Source: Comamonas thiooxydans (GTDB lineage: Bacteria; Pseudomonadota; Gammaproteobacteria; Burkholderiales; Burkholderiaceae_C). Taken from it: 64,000 nucleotides of DNA. Under the pieces are notes generated by a model that was not told where the DNA came from, did not search any database, and saw nothing but the letters and a program-made list of their open reading frames with translations. A program made the position numbers and the translations under genes. Positions 43,520 to 52,062 of the stretch are shown piece by piece (the first letter of the stretch is position 1; each line of letters begins with the position of its first letter). Where the stretch lies: contig NZ_BBVD01000008.1 of assembly GCF_000964545.1 (NCBI RefSeq), positions 248,001-312,000 on the forward strand, read 5' to 3'.

Positions 43520-44958
43520 TAGAGCAGCGGCGACGTCAATCGGGCCACGGAACCGACCAGCCGTCGCCGCAGACCTTTTTCGCTGCGATATTGCACCATT
43601 CGAGCCTGGCCCAGGTCGGCCTCGAACTGCGCAGCGATGGCCTGATTCAGCTCTGGCCCGTAGCCGATCACACAGACCTCGTAGTTGAGGAAAAAGCTGC
43701 GATAGTCAAAATTGGCCGTGCCGATCATCGCCATATTGTCATCGACCACCAAGGTCTTGGAGTGCAGCATGCTGGCCGCATATTCATAGATATGCACTCC
43801 ACAGCGAATCAGCTCGTCAAAATAGGAGCGCGCAGCGGCCGTCACCAATAGCGAATCAGACTTCTTCGGCACCAGAATGCGGACCTCCACACCGCGCAGT
43901 GCAGCATTGGTGAGGGCCGTCAGCGCGCCTTCGGTCGGCACAAAGTAAGGCGTGGTCAGCAAGATGCGTTGCTGTGCCGCGTTGATGGCCGCCAGATAGG
44001 AGCGGTAGATGGCGTCCAGTTGGTCGTCAGGCCCCGAGGTCACGACCTGCATGGGGATGGGGCCGTCTTCGCAATCGGGCAGCAGATCGTCAAGATCGTT
44101 GGGCAGCCGGTGCGGATCGTCGCTGCGGGTGTAGGCCCAGTCCTCGAGAAACACTGTCTGCAGCCAGTTGACGACGGAGCCTTCGACCCGGATATGCACG
44201 TCATGATAAGCATCGTCACAAATGCGCTCGTTCTCTTCATCGGTGACGTTCACGCCACCCGTAAAGCCCACTTTTCCATCGCAGACCAGAATCTTGCGGT
44301 GGGTACGGAAGTTGACCACGGGTCGCAGCCGACGCCCTATCTTGGCATCGTGAAAGCGCAGCACCTCGGCCCCGGCCTGCTGCAGCGGCTCCAGAAACTT
44401 TCGCCCCAGCTTCTTGGAGCCCAGAGCATCCACCAGCAAACGCACCTGCACGCCTGCACGTGCTTTCTCGATCAGCAAATCACGCAAGGCCGTGCCGGTC
44501 TGATCGGGCTCGTAGATGTAGTACTCCAGATGCACATGGTGGCGTGCTGCGCTCACGGCATCGGCAATCGCATCAAAGGTCGCAGCGCCACCCACCAGCA
44601 ACTGCATGGAAGTGGCCGTGCTTACCGGGAAATCGCTGGTCATGCCAACCAGCCGTGCCACCTGACGCAGGCGCTCCTGCTGGGCCGGAATGCGTTCCCT
44701 GAGTTTTTGCATGCTGTTGCGCACACGCGAACGCTTGCGCGAGCGCAGCCGCTTGATACGCTGGCGCTTCATGCGTTGCGGACCGAAGTAGTAATAGACC
44801 ACCAGACCCACCACAGGTAACGCAGCCATGGACAACAGCCAGCTCAGTGTGGCAATCGGCTGGCTGCGCTGCAGCAGAATCCAGATGCCTACCACGACGA
44901 CATACAGCGACCAGCCCACGGACAGCCAGAGCTTGACGCTCTCGTGGCTCAGCTGCAT
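43519..44958 (-). CDS. cls: Cardiolipin synthase (phospholipase D family)
   Basis: 479-residue membrane enzyme condensing two phosphatidylglycerols to cardiolipin and glycerol. Two N-terminal transmembrane helices (WLSVGWSLYVVVVGIWILL, TLSWLLSMAALPVVGLVVYYYFG), a basic segment (KRQRIKRLRSRKRSRVR), then two HKD motifs, HRKILVCDGKVGFTGG and HSKTLVVDDNMAMIGTANFD. ATG at 44958 gives the standard E. coli ClsA-like N-terminus. Coupled to the sirtuin gene downstream. Confidence 0.96.
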   Translation of the reverse strand: MQLSHESVKLWLSVGWSLYVVVVGIWILLQRSQPIATLSWLLSMAALPVVGLVVYYYFGPQRMKRQRIKRLRSRKRSRVRNSMQKLRERIPAQQERLRQVARLVGMTSDFPVSTATSMQLLVGGAATFDAIADAVSAARHHVHLEYYIYEPDQTGTALRDLLIEKARAGVQVRLLVDALGSKKLGRKFLEPLQQAGAEVLRFHDAKIGRRLRPVVNFRTHRKILVCDGKVGFTGGVNVTDEENERICDDAYHDVHIRVEGSVVNWLQTVFLEDWAYTRSDDPHRLPNDLDDLLPDCEDGPIPMQVVTSGPDDQLDAIYRSYLAAINAAQQRILLTTPYFVPTEGALTALTNAALRGVEVRILVPKKSDSLLVTAAARSYFDELIRCGVHIYEYAASMLHSKTLVVDDNMAMIGTANFDYRSFFLNYEVCVIGYGPELNQAIAAQFEADLGQARMVQYRSEKGLRRRLVGSVARLTSPLL

Positions 44959-45092
44959 TGCTATCCAGTCCAATTGCACACTCCTGTTGTTCGATGAACC
45001 ATCACCACCATGCCCTCGCAGTATGGCAGCGGCATGGCAGACTGCGGCGACCCGCCTGCCCGGGGGAAACACCCTCCAGCAGGCGCCATGCT

Positions 45093-45110
45093 TTTGTACC
45101 GCGCTACAAA
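45093..45110. promoter_or_regulatory. Operator candidate upstream of the HipB-like gene
   Basis: Perfect inverted repeat TTTGTA-CCGCGC-TACAAA, followed by the AT-rich TATATTGATAC before the ATG at 45127. Position suggests autoregulation by the HTH protein. Confidence 0.6.
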
Positions 45111-45126
45111 GAGTATATTGATACGC

Positions 45127-45423
45127 ATGATTTCCGAACTCATCACGACTCTGGCCCAGGCCCGCAAGGCCGCCCGCATCACCCAGGCCGATCTGGCCGA
45201 ACGTGCCGGCCTGTCACGCATGGCCGTACAACGCACTGAAACCGGCGACGTAGACCCACGCTTTTCCACTCTGCAGGAAATGGCCCGTGTGCTGAATATG
45301 GAGCTGATTGCCGTGCCGGCCGAGCTGCACGCCCAGGTGCTGGCACTGATTCAGCCTCAGACCGGCCAGACGGCTGCAGCCGACCGCATCGCCAGTCCGG
45401 TGACCGGCCAGGATTCGCTATGA
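45127..45423 (+). CDS. XRE-family HTH regulator, HipB-like
   Basis: 98-residue protein with an N-terminal XRE helix-turn-helix (LITTLAQARKAARITQADLAERAGLSRMAVQRTETGDVDPRFSTLQEMARVL) of the type found in HipB antitoxins. No HipA kinase gene follows; the next gene encodes a GAF protein after a terminator. It has a palindrome in its promoter. Either a solitary regulator or the survivor of a toxin-antitoxin pair. Confidence 0.88.
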   Translation: MISELITTLAQARKAARITQADLAERAGLSRMAVQRTETGDVDPRFSTLQEMARVLNMELIAVPAELHAQVLALIQPQTGQTAAADRIASPVTGQDSL

Positions 45424-45458
45424 AGTCTTACGTATTGTTAACTTGAGAACCCTGTTTG

Positions 45459-45486
45459 CTCGGCAACAATGGTCCGAGGTTTTTTT
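45459..45486 (+). terminator. Terminator after the HipB-like gene
   Basis: Short stem CTCGG/CCGAG with a 10-base loop followed by seven T residues. Confidence 0.65.
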
Positions 45487-45510
45487 GCGCGACATTCAGA
45501 GGTTTGAGAG

Positions 45511-46098
45511 ATGGCGATTCACAACTGGGATTACGCACCTGAGGCACTGGAGGTACAGGTCAGCGAATTGTTGCTGGCCACGGCAGATCGAAGCGACGAA
45601 CTGGTCGATGAAAACGTGCGCCTGGTCCTGCAGGAGCTGCGCCAGCACCTCAATATGGAGGTGATTTTTGTCTCCGAGATCCGCAACGGCCAGCGCATGT
45701 TCCAGCATGTCGATACCGCCCCCGGCAAGGAATTGATTGCCACTGGCGGCGGCGGTCCCCTGGAAGAGTCGTTTTGCCGGTGCGTGCTCGACGGCATACT
45801 GCCCGGCCTGGTCCAGGATGCGACCAGCCACCCTGCCTTTGCCAAGCTGCCTGCAACTCCTTTTCGCGTGGGCGCCCATCTGAGCACGCCCATCGTGCTG
45901 GCCAGCGGCAAGGTCTACGGCACGCTGTGCTGCTTCAGCCAGGCGGCCGATGAAAGCCTGACGGCCAAGGACCTGCAAAAACTCGAATGCGTGGCCAGGA
46001 TCACGGCCAGACGAATCGATATCAAGCAGGCCCGGCAGCTCCAGCCGGCCGAAGAAAAGCGCACGCCTTGCGGCCCGGCTTCTCCAGGAAAGCTCTGA
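45511..46098 (+). CDS. GAF-domain protein
   Basis: 195-residue soluble protein that is essentially one GAF domain (residues about 25-170: FVSEIRNGQRMFQHVD, CVLDGILPGLVQDATSHP, GAHLSTPIVLASGKVYGTLCCFS). No output domain is attached, so it would act as a stand-alone sensor or work through a partner. Two adjacent cysteines (LCCF) and CRC near residue 90 might sense redox state. No operon partner. Confidence 0.88.
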   Translation: MAIHNWDYAPEALEVQVSELLLATADRSDELVDENVRLVLQELRQHLNMEVIFVSEIRNGQRMFQHVDTAPGKELIATGGGGPLEESFCRCVLDGILPGLVQDATSHPAFAKLPATPFRVGAHLSTPIVLASGKVYGTLCCFSQAADESLTAKDLQKLECVARITARRIDIKQARQLQPAEEKRTPCGPASPGKL

Positions 46099-46125
46099 AA
46101 ACCAGCTCTCCGGGAAAAAGCTGCG

Positions 46126-46974
46126 TCAGTTCACCGCCACGCAGACCTGGCGCTGCTCGCCCAGCCCATCGGCACCCAGCCGCACCACATCGCCGGGCTT
46201 GAGAAAGACGGGCTCCGGCTTTTGTCCCAGACCCACGCCCGCAGGCGTTCCGGTCAGAATCACATCGCCGGCCTCCAGCGTCATGAACTGGCTGATATAG
46301 CTGATGATCTCGGGCACGCCAAAGATGAAATTGCTGGTATTGCTGCTTTGCATGCGCTGGCCGTTCACTTCCAGCCACAGGCCCACGCGATGCGGATCGG
46401 CAATTTCGTCGGCCGTCACCAGCCAGGGGCCCAGCGGCGCAAACGTGTCATGGCTCTTGCCCTTGGTCCAGGTGCCGCCACGCTCCAATTGCCAGCCGCG
46501 CTCGGACACATCGTTGGCCAACAGATAGCCGGCCACATGGGACAGAGCCTGCGCCTCGGTCACGCGCCGTGCGCGGCTGCCGATGACAACGCCCAGCTCC
46601 ACCTCCCAGTCGACCTTGTCCGCGCCCTGCGGAATCTGCACCGCATCGCCAGGACCGCAGATCGCCGTCACGGCCTTCATGAACAGCACGGGTTCGGCCG
46701 GCGCTGGCAGTCCGGCCTCGGCCGCGTGGTCAGCATAGTTGAGGCCCGCACAGACCAGCTTGCCCACCTGTGCCACGGGGCAGCCCAGACGTGGCCTTCC
46801 GTCAACCTTGGGCAAACGGCTCCAGTCCATATGCCGTATGCGCTCCAGCGCATCGGGACCTAGCTGGCCCGGGCCCCAATCGGGCACCAGGGCCGATGCA
46901 TCACGCAGCACGCCGTCGGCGTCCAGCACGCCCGGGCGCTCCGCACCCGCGCTGCCATAGCGAAGCAGTTTCAC
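46126..46974 (-). CDS. Fumarylacetoacetate hydrolase (FAH)-family protein
   Basis: 282-residue member of the FAH superfamily, metal-dependent enzymes that hydrolyse, isomerise or decarboxylate beta-dicarbonyl or enol acids. Metal-binding carboxylates are visible in DWEVELGVVIG and the ANDVSERGWQ region; KGKSHDTFAPLGPWLVTADE and GDVILTGTPAGVG are family signatures. It follows the racemase-fold gene by 49 bases on the same strand, forming one arm of the divergent catabolic cluster, where it may process an open-chain product. The substrate cannot be read from sequence. Confidence 0.9.
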   Translation of the reverse strand: MKLLRYGSAGAERPGVLDADGVLRDASALVPDWGPGQLGPDALERIRHMDWSRLPKVDGRPRLGCPVAQVGKLVCAGLNYADHAAEAGLPAPAEPVLFMKAVTAICGPGDAVQIPQGADKVDWEVELGVVIGSRARRVTEAQALSHVAGYLLANDVSERGWQLERGGTWTKGKSHDTFAPLGPWLVTADEIADPHRVGLWLEVNGQRMQSSNTSNFIFGVPEIISYISQFMTLEAGDVILTGTPAGVGLGQKPEPVFLKPGDVVRLGADGLGEQRQVCVAVN

Positions 46975-47023
46975 GATGGTTGTCTCCTTATGAATCGGTC
47001 AGTGTCGCCCTCTAAGGCCTTCA

Positions 47024-47755
47024 TCATGCAATATCGAACAGGCGGCCCCAGCCCTTGACGGCGGAAGGATCACGCCCGGCCGCGCGCAGCATGCCCCAGA
47101 CCGTGGTACTCACGGTATCGAGCAGCGGCACTCCCCAACGGCGCTCCACCTCTTCGGCCAGGTGCGCAGCGCGCAAATTGGTGCAGTAAGTCACGACGGC
47201 GTCAGGTTTGCCTTCTTCGATCACGTTGCCGATGAGTTGCAGCAGTTGCTCGGGCTCCACCAGCGCAAAGCTGTGGTTGACCGAGATGTCCAGATGGCGC
47301 TCTGCCGTGGTCTCGACGCCTGCGGCGCGGTAGTTGTTGACGATGCATTGCTGCACGTCCGCCGTGTACGGGCTGACGATGGCCAGCTTCTTCACGGAGA
47401 GCTTTTCCATCAGCTGATTGAGTGCCAGGATGGCCGTCGTGGCCTTGATGCCAGTGCGCTCGGTAATACGCTCGCACAGCCGCATGTCGGTCTCAAAGCC
47501 GCGCCATCCTGCGGCCGTGCCGCTCCAGCCGATCACATCCACCTTGGCATCGGCCAGCAGCTCGGCGGCGGCCAGGATCTTGCTGTCGTCAAACTGGTTC
47601 AGTGCCCCCTCGGCCAGCGAAATCTCAGTCACCGTGAAGCGCGAAAAATGGGCCGAGCAGTTGCCGGCACTGGCAGCCAGCGCGCTGGTCAGAGGCTCCA
47701 GCGCGGTGTTGGAAGAAGGCGTGAGCACGCCCAGGCATGTCGTAGTTGCAGTCAT
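47024..47755 (-). CDS. Asp/Glu racemase-superfamily enzyme, single-Cys (maleate isomerase/arylmalonate decarboxylase-like)
   Basis: 243-residue protein starting LGVLTPSSNTALEP, the maleate-isomerase/arylmalonate-decarboxylase type. The C-terminal active-site Cys is present (VTYCTNLRA, C191), but the first Cys, normally in a YGCTS-like segment, is replaced: the segment reads GWSGTAAG with G79-T80. That pattern (Gly then Thr first, one Cys second) is like arylmalonate decarboxylase (G74, T75, C188) rather than a two-Cys racemase. GGAGAC ribosome site before ATG 47755. First gene of the minus arm, facing the MFS operon across two palindromes. Confidence 0.85.
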   Translation of the reverse strand: MTATTTCLGVLTPSSNTALEPLTSALAASAGNCSAHFSRFTVTEISLAEGALNQFDDSKILAAAELLADAKVDVIGWSGTAAGWRGFETDMRLCERITERTGIKATTAILALNQLMEKLSVKKLAIVSPYTADVQQCIVNNYRAAGVETTAERHLDISVNHSFALVEPEQLLQLIGNVIEEGKPDAVVTYCTNLRAAHLAEEVERRWGVPLLDTVSTTVWGMLRAAGRDPSAVKGWGRLFDIA

Positions 47756-47826
47756 CTTGCTTGTCTCCGTTGTATGGCCAACCGGCAAACCGGTTGGCCG
47801 GCATTGTTCACCTCACCCGAACAAAC

Positions 47827-47844
47827 GTCAACAATATTGTTGAC
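47827..47844. promoter_or_regulatory. Palindromic operator 1 of the divergent catabolic cluster
   Basis: GTCAACAATATTGTTGAC, a perfect 18-bp palindrome, 72 bases upstream of the racemase-fold gene. It shares the ATTGTYGAC half-site with operator 2. Size and style fit a GntR/FCD dimer. Confidence 0.75.
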
Positions 47845-47961
47845 AATAAATCAAAGTTCAATCACTCAAAGTTATCTATCAAGAAAGTCTTCACTTCGTC
47901 ACCGCCTTTCGCCTCACAGCATATTTCAGAGAAAAATTCCCAAATAGGTGTTTACGATATT

Positions 47962-47979
47962 GTTGACAATATTGTCGAC
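47962..47979. promoter_or_regulatory. Palindromic operator 2 of the divergent catabolic cluster
   Basis: GTTGACAATATTGTCGAC, an 18-bp palindrome with a single mismatched pair, 56 bases upstream of the MFS gene. An additional half-site ATTGTTGAC overlaps its left end (47959-47967). Spacing to operator 1 is 135 bases centre to centre. Confidence 0.75.
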
Positions 47980-48035
47980 ATTTAGATTTCGACCTCACAT
48001 CGAACAACCAACCAACCGATGGAGCGAGACCCGAG

Positions 48036-49343
48036 ATGCAAAACCCAACCACACTTGCCGCGCCACAGGCGGCGGCAGCGCCGACCAAGGTGCGCTGGAA
48101 GATCTTCCTGATGATGCTTTTCCTGATCGCGGTCAATTACATTGACCGCGCATCGCTGTCCGTGGCCATGCCCATGATCGCCAAGGAGTTCGATCTCAGC
48201 CCTGCCGTTCAGGGCCTGCTGATGAGCTCCTTCTTCTGGACCTATGCCTTCATGCAGATTCCCGGCGGCATGCTGGCCGACCGTTTCGGCCCACGCGTGG
48301 TCATCGTCTGCTCCACCCTGGGTTGGGGCTTCTTCCAGGCCATCGCCGCAGCTTGCACCGGCTGGGTGTCGCTGCTGATCACCCGTCTGGGTCTGGGCGC
48401 CTCCGAGGCCCCCATCTACCCCGCAGGCGGCAAGCTCAACGGCATCTGGATGACCCAGAACGAACGCGGCCGCGGCGCCACACTGCTGGACGGTGGCGCA
48501 CCTCTGGGTGCCGCCCTGGGTGCGCTGATCATCGCCGGCCTGCTGACCCACTTCGACTCCTGGCGCGTGTCCTTCGTCGTCGCGGGCGTTGGCACCATGA
48601 TCGCGGGTGTCTTTGCCTGGTGGTATATCCGCAACCATCCCCGTGAGCACGCAGGCGTCAATGAAGCCGAAGCTGCCTTCATCGAGGAAGCACATGCCGC
48701 CGACCTCGCCGCCGAGCCCGCCCATGCCAGCGGCAAGGTGATGGACTTCTTCAAGTACCGCTCGGTATGGGGCATGTTCTTCGGCTGGATGTGCTTCAAC
48801 GCGCTGTTCTACGGCCTGCTGACCTGGATGCCCACCTACCTTTCCAAGGTGCATGGCATGGACATCAAGCAGATGGGCGGCGCCGTGTTCATCATGTTCT
48901 TCTCCGGCTTCGTCGGTGAGATGGTCGGCGGCTGGATTGCCGACAAGTGGAAGGCTGCGGGCGCTTCGCAAGCCAAGGTGCTGCGCACGCTGTTCGGTAT
49001 CGCCTCAATCATCGCCACCATCGCCATCTACAACGTGGCCCGCTTCAAGGACCCCGTGACCATCGTGATCCTGCTGTCGGTAACGCTGTTCTTCCTGCGC
49101 TGGTGCGGTCTGTTCTGGTGCGTTCCTTCCATTCTGGGCACCCGCAAGCGCGTCGGCTTCCTGGGTGGCGTCATGAACCTGGGCGGCAACTTCGCCGGCA
49201 TCGGCGTACCCATTCTGGTGGGCGTGATCGTGCAGGCCACCGGCTCCTACGACATGGCCATGATGCTCTTCGCTGCTGCGGGCGCAGGCCTCTTCGTCTG
49301 CTCGTCGATCGTGATCGACTACAGCAAGAAGATCCCGGTCTAA
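48036..49343 (+). CDS. MFS transporter, ACS (anion:cation symporter) family
   Basis: 435-residue importer with twelve predicted helices. The opening VNYIDRASLSVAMPMIAKEFDLS and PGGMLADRFGPRVV loop are those of the ACS family (GudP, hexuronate, phthalate, tartrate transporters), which bring in organic anions with protons. A central cytoplasmic loop (residues about 205-235) separates the halves. First gene of the plus arm, downstream of operator 2, with the serine hydrolase gene 42 bases behind. The cargo is probably the organic acid or cyclic amide that the cluster breaks down. Confidence 0.93.
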   Translation: MQNPTTLAAPQAAAAPTKVRWKIFLMMLFLIAVNYIDRASLSVAMPMIAKEFDLSPAVQGLLMSSFFWTYAFMQIPGGMLADRFGPRVVIVCSTLGWGFFQAIAAACTGWVSLLITRLGLGASEAPIYPAGGKLNGIWMTQNERGRGATLLDGGAPLGAALGALIIAGLLTHFDSWRVSFVVAGVGTMIAGVFAWWYIRNHPREHAGVNEAEAAFIEEAHAADLAAEPAHASGKVMDFFKYRSVWGMFFGWMCFNALFYGLLTWMPTYLSKVHGMDIKQMGGAVFIMFFSGFVGEMVGGWIADKWKAAGASQAKVLRTLFGIASIIATIAIYNVARFKDPVTIVILLSVTLFFLRWCGLFWCVPSILGTRKRVGFLGGVMNLGGNFAGIGVPILVGVIVQATGSYDMAMMLFAAAGAGLFVCSSIVIDYSKKIPV

Positions 49344-49385
49344 GTACCGCCCCCGCCTCGCCTGGACACTTTGATGGAGAACCCC

Positions 49386-50600
49386 ATGCCCTTGCCCACA
49401 CGCCGAGCCTTGGCCCTGACCTGCGCCACGGCCATCGCCTCAACCCTGAGCGCATATGCCGCCACGCCAGCCAGCCGCAACTCTGTCGCCGTCCAGGCGA
49501 GTCCCGATTTCCCTGCTGCCGCCCCCGAGTCCGTAGGCGTGGATTCGCGCCCTCTGGTGCAGTTGTCCGAGATGATCCGCAAGGAAAACCTCGACGTGCG
49601 CAGCTTTCTCGTCGTCAAGGACGGCAAGCTGATCTATGAGCGCTACAGCCAGGGCCTGACGCGCAACCACAACTACGAGCTGTACTCCATCACCAAGAAC
49701 GTGACGGCCCTGGCCGCCGGCGTTCTGGTGGACGAGGGCCGCAGCAAGCTCGACGAGAAAGTGGCGCCCATCCTGGCCAAGGCCCGCCCCGACCTCCAGG
49801 ACGCCTTCTCCGACAAGCAATCCATCGAACTGCGGCATGTGCTGTCCATGTCCACGGGCCTGGTCTATAACTTCAAGCCCACCGACGACCCCATCTACTA
49901 CGGCGCCCCCGACCGTCTCAAGCTGGCGGCCGAAACTACGCCCAAGGTAGCGCCCGGCACGAGCTTCGACTACACCGACGTCAACCCCATCCTGGCCAGC
50001 GCCACGCTGGGAGCCGACGCCGGTATGCCACTGCAGGACTTTGCGAAGGAGAGACTCTTCAAGCCTATGGGCATGAGCCATTACGCCTGGGAGCGGGCTG
50101 ACGACAAAGGCCTGGTCTCCTCCGGCTGGGGGCTGCGCCTGCGCGCCGTGGACATGGCCAAGCTAGGCCAGCTGGTGCTGACCGGCGGCCGCTGGGACGG
50201 CAAGCAGATCGTCTCCCAGGCCTGGGTCCGCACCATGACCGCGCCCGCCTCGGCGCCATGGTATGGCTATTACTGGTGGATCAACGACATCGTCGCCACC
50301 GAGCCCGAAACCCACGCCATGGGCTTCAAGGGCCAGTTCATTGTGGTATTGCCCGAGCGCAATGCCGTGGTGGTCATGACCAGCATGCTGCCCATCGAAG
50401 GCGGCCTGCGCGAATCCCGGAACGTGCTGGCCATCCGCCGCATGGTCAATGACTACGTGCTGCCCGCGCTGAGCAACCAGGCCCATGCCAAACCCACGCC
50501 CGCCCGCCACAAGGCGCTGGCGCGCGAACTCGAACTCGCATCACAACACCAGGGCAAGTCCGGAGCACCGGCAGACCCTACCGACACCCCGAAACTCTGA
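49386..50600 (+). CDS. Exported serine hydrolase, class C beta-lactamase/6-aminohexanoate-dimer hydrolase-like
   Basis: 404-residue protein with a signal peptide (TRRALALTCATAIASTLSAYAA; the RR could indicate Tat export). The SxxK catalytic pair is S101-I-T-K104 (ELYSITKNVTAL) and the second motif Tyr is Y195 in FDYTDVNP. The fold is that of class C beta-lactamases, which includes esterases, D-aminopeptidases and the nylon-oligomer hydrolase NylB. In this cluster it likely cleaves an ester or amide in the periplasm before import. ATG 49386 follows GGAGA; eight bases separate its stop from the hydantoinase gene. Confidence 0.88.
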   Translation: MPLPTRRALALTCATAIASTLSAYAATPASRNSVAVQASPDFPAAAPESVGVDSRPLVQLSEMIRKENLDVRSFLVVKDGKLIYERYSQGLTRNHNYELYSITKNVTALAAGVLVDEGRSKLDEKVAPILAKARPDLQDAFSDKQSIELRHVLSMSTGLVYNFKPTDDPIYYGAPDRLKLAAETTPKVAPGTSFDYTDVNPILASATLGADAGMPLQDFAKERLFKPMGMSHYAWERADDKGLVSSGWGLRLRAVDMAKLGQLVLTGGRWDGKQIVSQAWVRTMTAPASAPWYGYYWWINDIVATEPETHAMGFKGQFIVVLPERNAVVVMTSMLPIEGGLRESRNVLAIRRMVNDYVLPALSNQAHAKPTPARHKALARELELASQHQGKSGAPADPTDTPKL

Positions 50601-50608
50601 TATTCAGC

Positions 50609-52042
50609 ATGAAATCCAGCGAATTTGATCTCGTAGTGCGCAATGCGCGCGTTGCCACCGCCAGCGACATCTTTGAATCCGATATAGCCATCCGCGACGG
50701 CAAGATTGTCCAGCTGGGCGCCAACCTGCCCGCCGGCGCCCGCGAATATGACGCTGCCGGCCGCGTGGTCACGCCCGGCGGCATCGACGCCCACTGCCAC
50801 CTGGACCAACCCATGGAACCGCCGGTGCGCATGGCCGACAACTTCGACAGCGGCACGCGCGCCGCGGCCTGCGGCGGCACCACCACCGTGATTCCGTTCG
50901 CGGCCCAGGCCAAGGGCCAGTCGCTGCGCGCGGCCGTTGAGGACTACCACCGCCGCGCCGACGGCAAGGCCCACGTGGACTACGGTTTCCACATGATCGT
51001 CAGCGACCCCACGCCCGAAGTACTGGAAAACGAACTGCCCGCGCTGATCCGCGAAGGCTATACCTCCTTCAAGATCTACATGACCTATGACGATCTGAAG
51101 CTCAACGACGGCCAGATCCTCGACGTGCTGGACGTGGCGCGCAAGTACGACGCCACCGCCATGATCCATGCCGAGAATGCCGACTGCATCCAGTGGCTGA
51201 CCAAGCGCCTGGAAGCCAGCGGCCGCTCCGCTCCGCGCTACCACGCGGTCTCTCGCCCCATGCTGGTGGAGCGCGAAGCCACCCACCGCGCCATTGCTCT
51301 GTCCGAGTTGGCCGACGTGCCCATTCTCATCGTCCACGTGTCGGGCCGCGAAGCCGTGGAGCAGATCCGCTGGGCCCGCTCCCACGGCATGAACATCATG
51401 GCCGAAACCTGCCCGCAATACCTGTTCCTCAGCGCCGAGGATCTGGGCATAGACGACAGCTACCAGGGCGCCAAGTGCGTGTGCAGCCCACCGCCGCGCG
51501 ATCAGGCCAACCAGGAAGTGATCTGGAACGGGCTGAACGACGGCCTGTTCACCGTGTTCTCCTCGGACCATGCGCCGTTCAACTACGATTCACCCGAAGG
51601 CAAGAAGCCCAATGGCGAGGAGGTGTCCTTTGGTCACATTCCCAACGGTATTCCTGGCATCGAGACCCGCCTGTCGCTGCTCTACACGCATGGTGTGCTG
51701 ACGGGCCGCATGACACTCAACCGCTTCGTGGAGCTGACCTCCACCAACCCGGCCAAGGTCTACGGCCTGCATCCGCGCAAGGGCAGCATTGCCATCGGCG
51801 CCGATGCCGACCTCGTGGTCTGGCAGGAAGGCGAACGCGCCATCAGCAACCGCGATCTGCACCACAACGTGGACTACACGCCCTATGAAGGCCAGCAGCT
51901 CAAGGCCTGGCCCTGCCTCACCCTGTCTGCGGGACAGGTGGTCTGGGACGGCGAGCAATTCCACGCCCGCGCCGGCAGCGGCCGCTTCCTGCAGCGCGGC
52001 GCGCCCACACTGCTGCCCAAGCGCCACCAGGCCCGCTTCTGA
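50609..52042 (+). CDS. Dihydropyrimidinase/D-hydantoinase
   Basis: 477-residue cyclic amidohydrolase that opens dihydropyrimidine, hydantoin or related cyclic imide rings. All binuclear-metal ligands are present: H62 and H64 (DAHCHLDQP), carbamylated K155 (TSFKIYMTYD), H187 (MIHAEN), H243 (IVHVSG) and D320 (FSSDHAPF). The family's stereochemistry loops are present but substrate choice cannot be read. No N-carbamoylase or beta-ureidopropionase gene is in the cluster, so the open-ring product must go elsewhere or be handled by the FAH or racemase-fold proteins. Confidence 0.95.
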   Translation: MKSSEFDLVVRNARVATASDIFESDIAIRDGKIVQLGANLPAGAREYDAAGRVVTPGGIDAHCHLDQPMEPPVRMADNFDSGTRAAACGGTTTVIPFAAQAKGQSLRAAVEDYHRRADGKAHVDYGFHMIVSDPTPEVLENELPALIREGYTSFKIYMTYDDLKLNDGQILDVLDVARKYDATAMIHAENADCIQWLTKRLEASGRSAPRYHAVSRPMLVEREATHRAIALSELADVPILIVHVSGREAVEQIRWARSHGMNIMAETCPQYLFLSAEDLGIDDSYQGAKCVCSPPPRDQANQEVIWNGLNDGLFTVFSSDHAPFNYDSPEGKKPNGEEVSFGHIPNGIPGIETRLSLLYTHGVLTGRMTLNRFVELTSTNPAKVYGLHPRKGSIAIGADADLVVWQEGERAISNRDLHHNVDYTPYEGQQLKAWPCLTLSAGQVVWDGEQFHARAGSGRFLQRGAPTLLPKRHQARF

Positions 52043-52062
52043 AACTTCAGCACGAACACACC

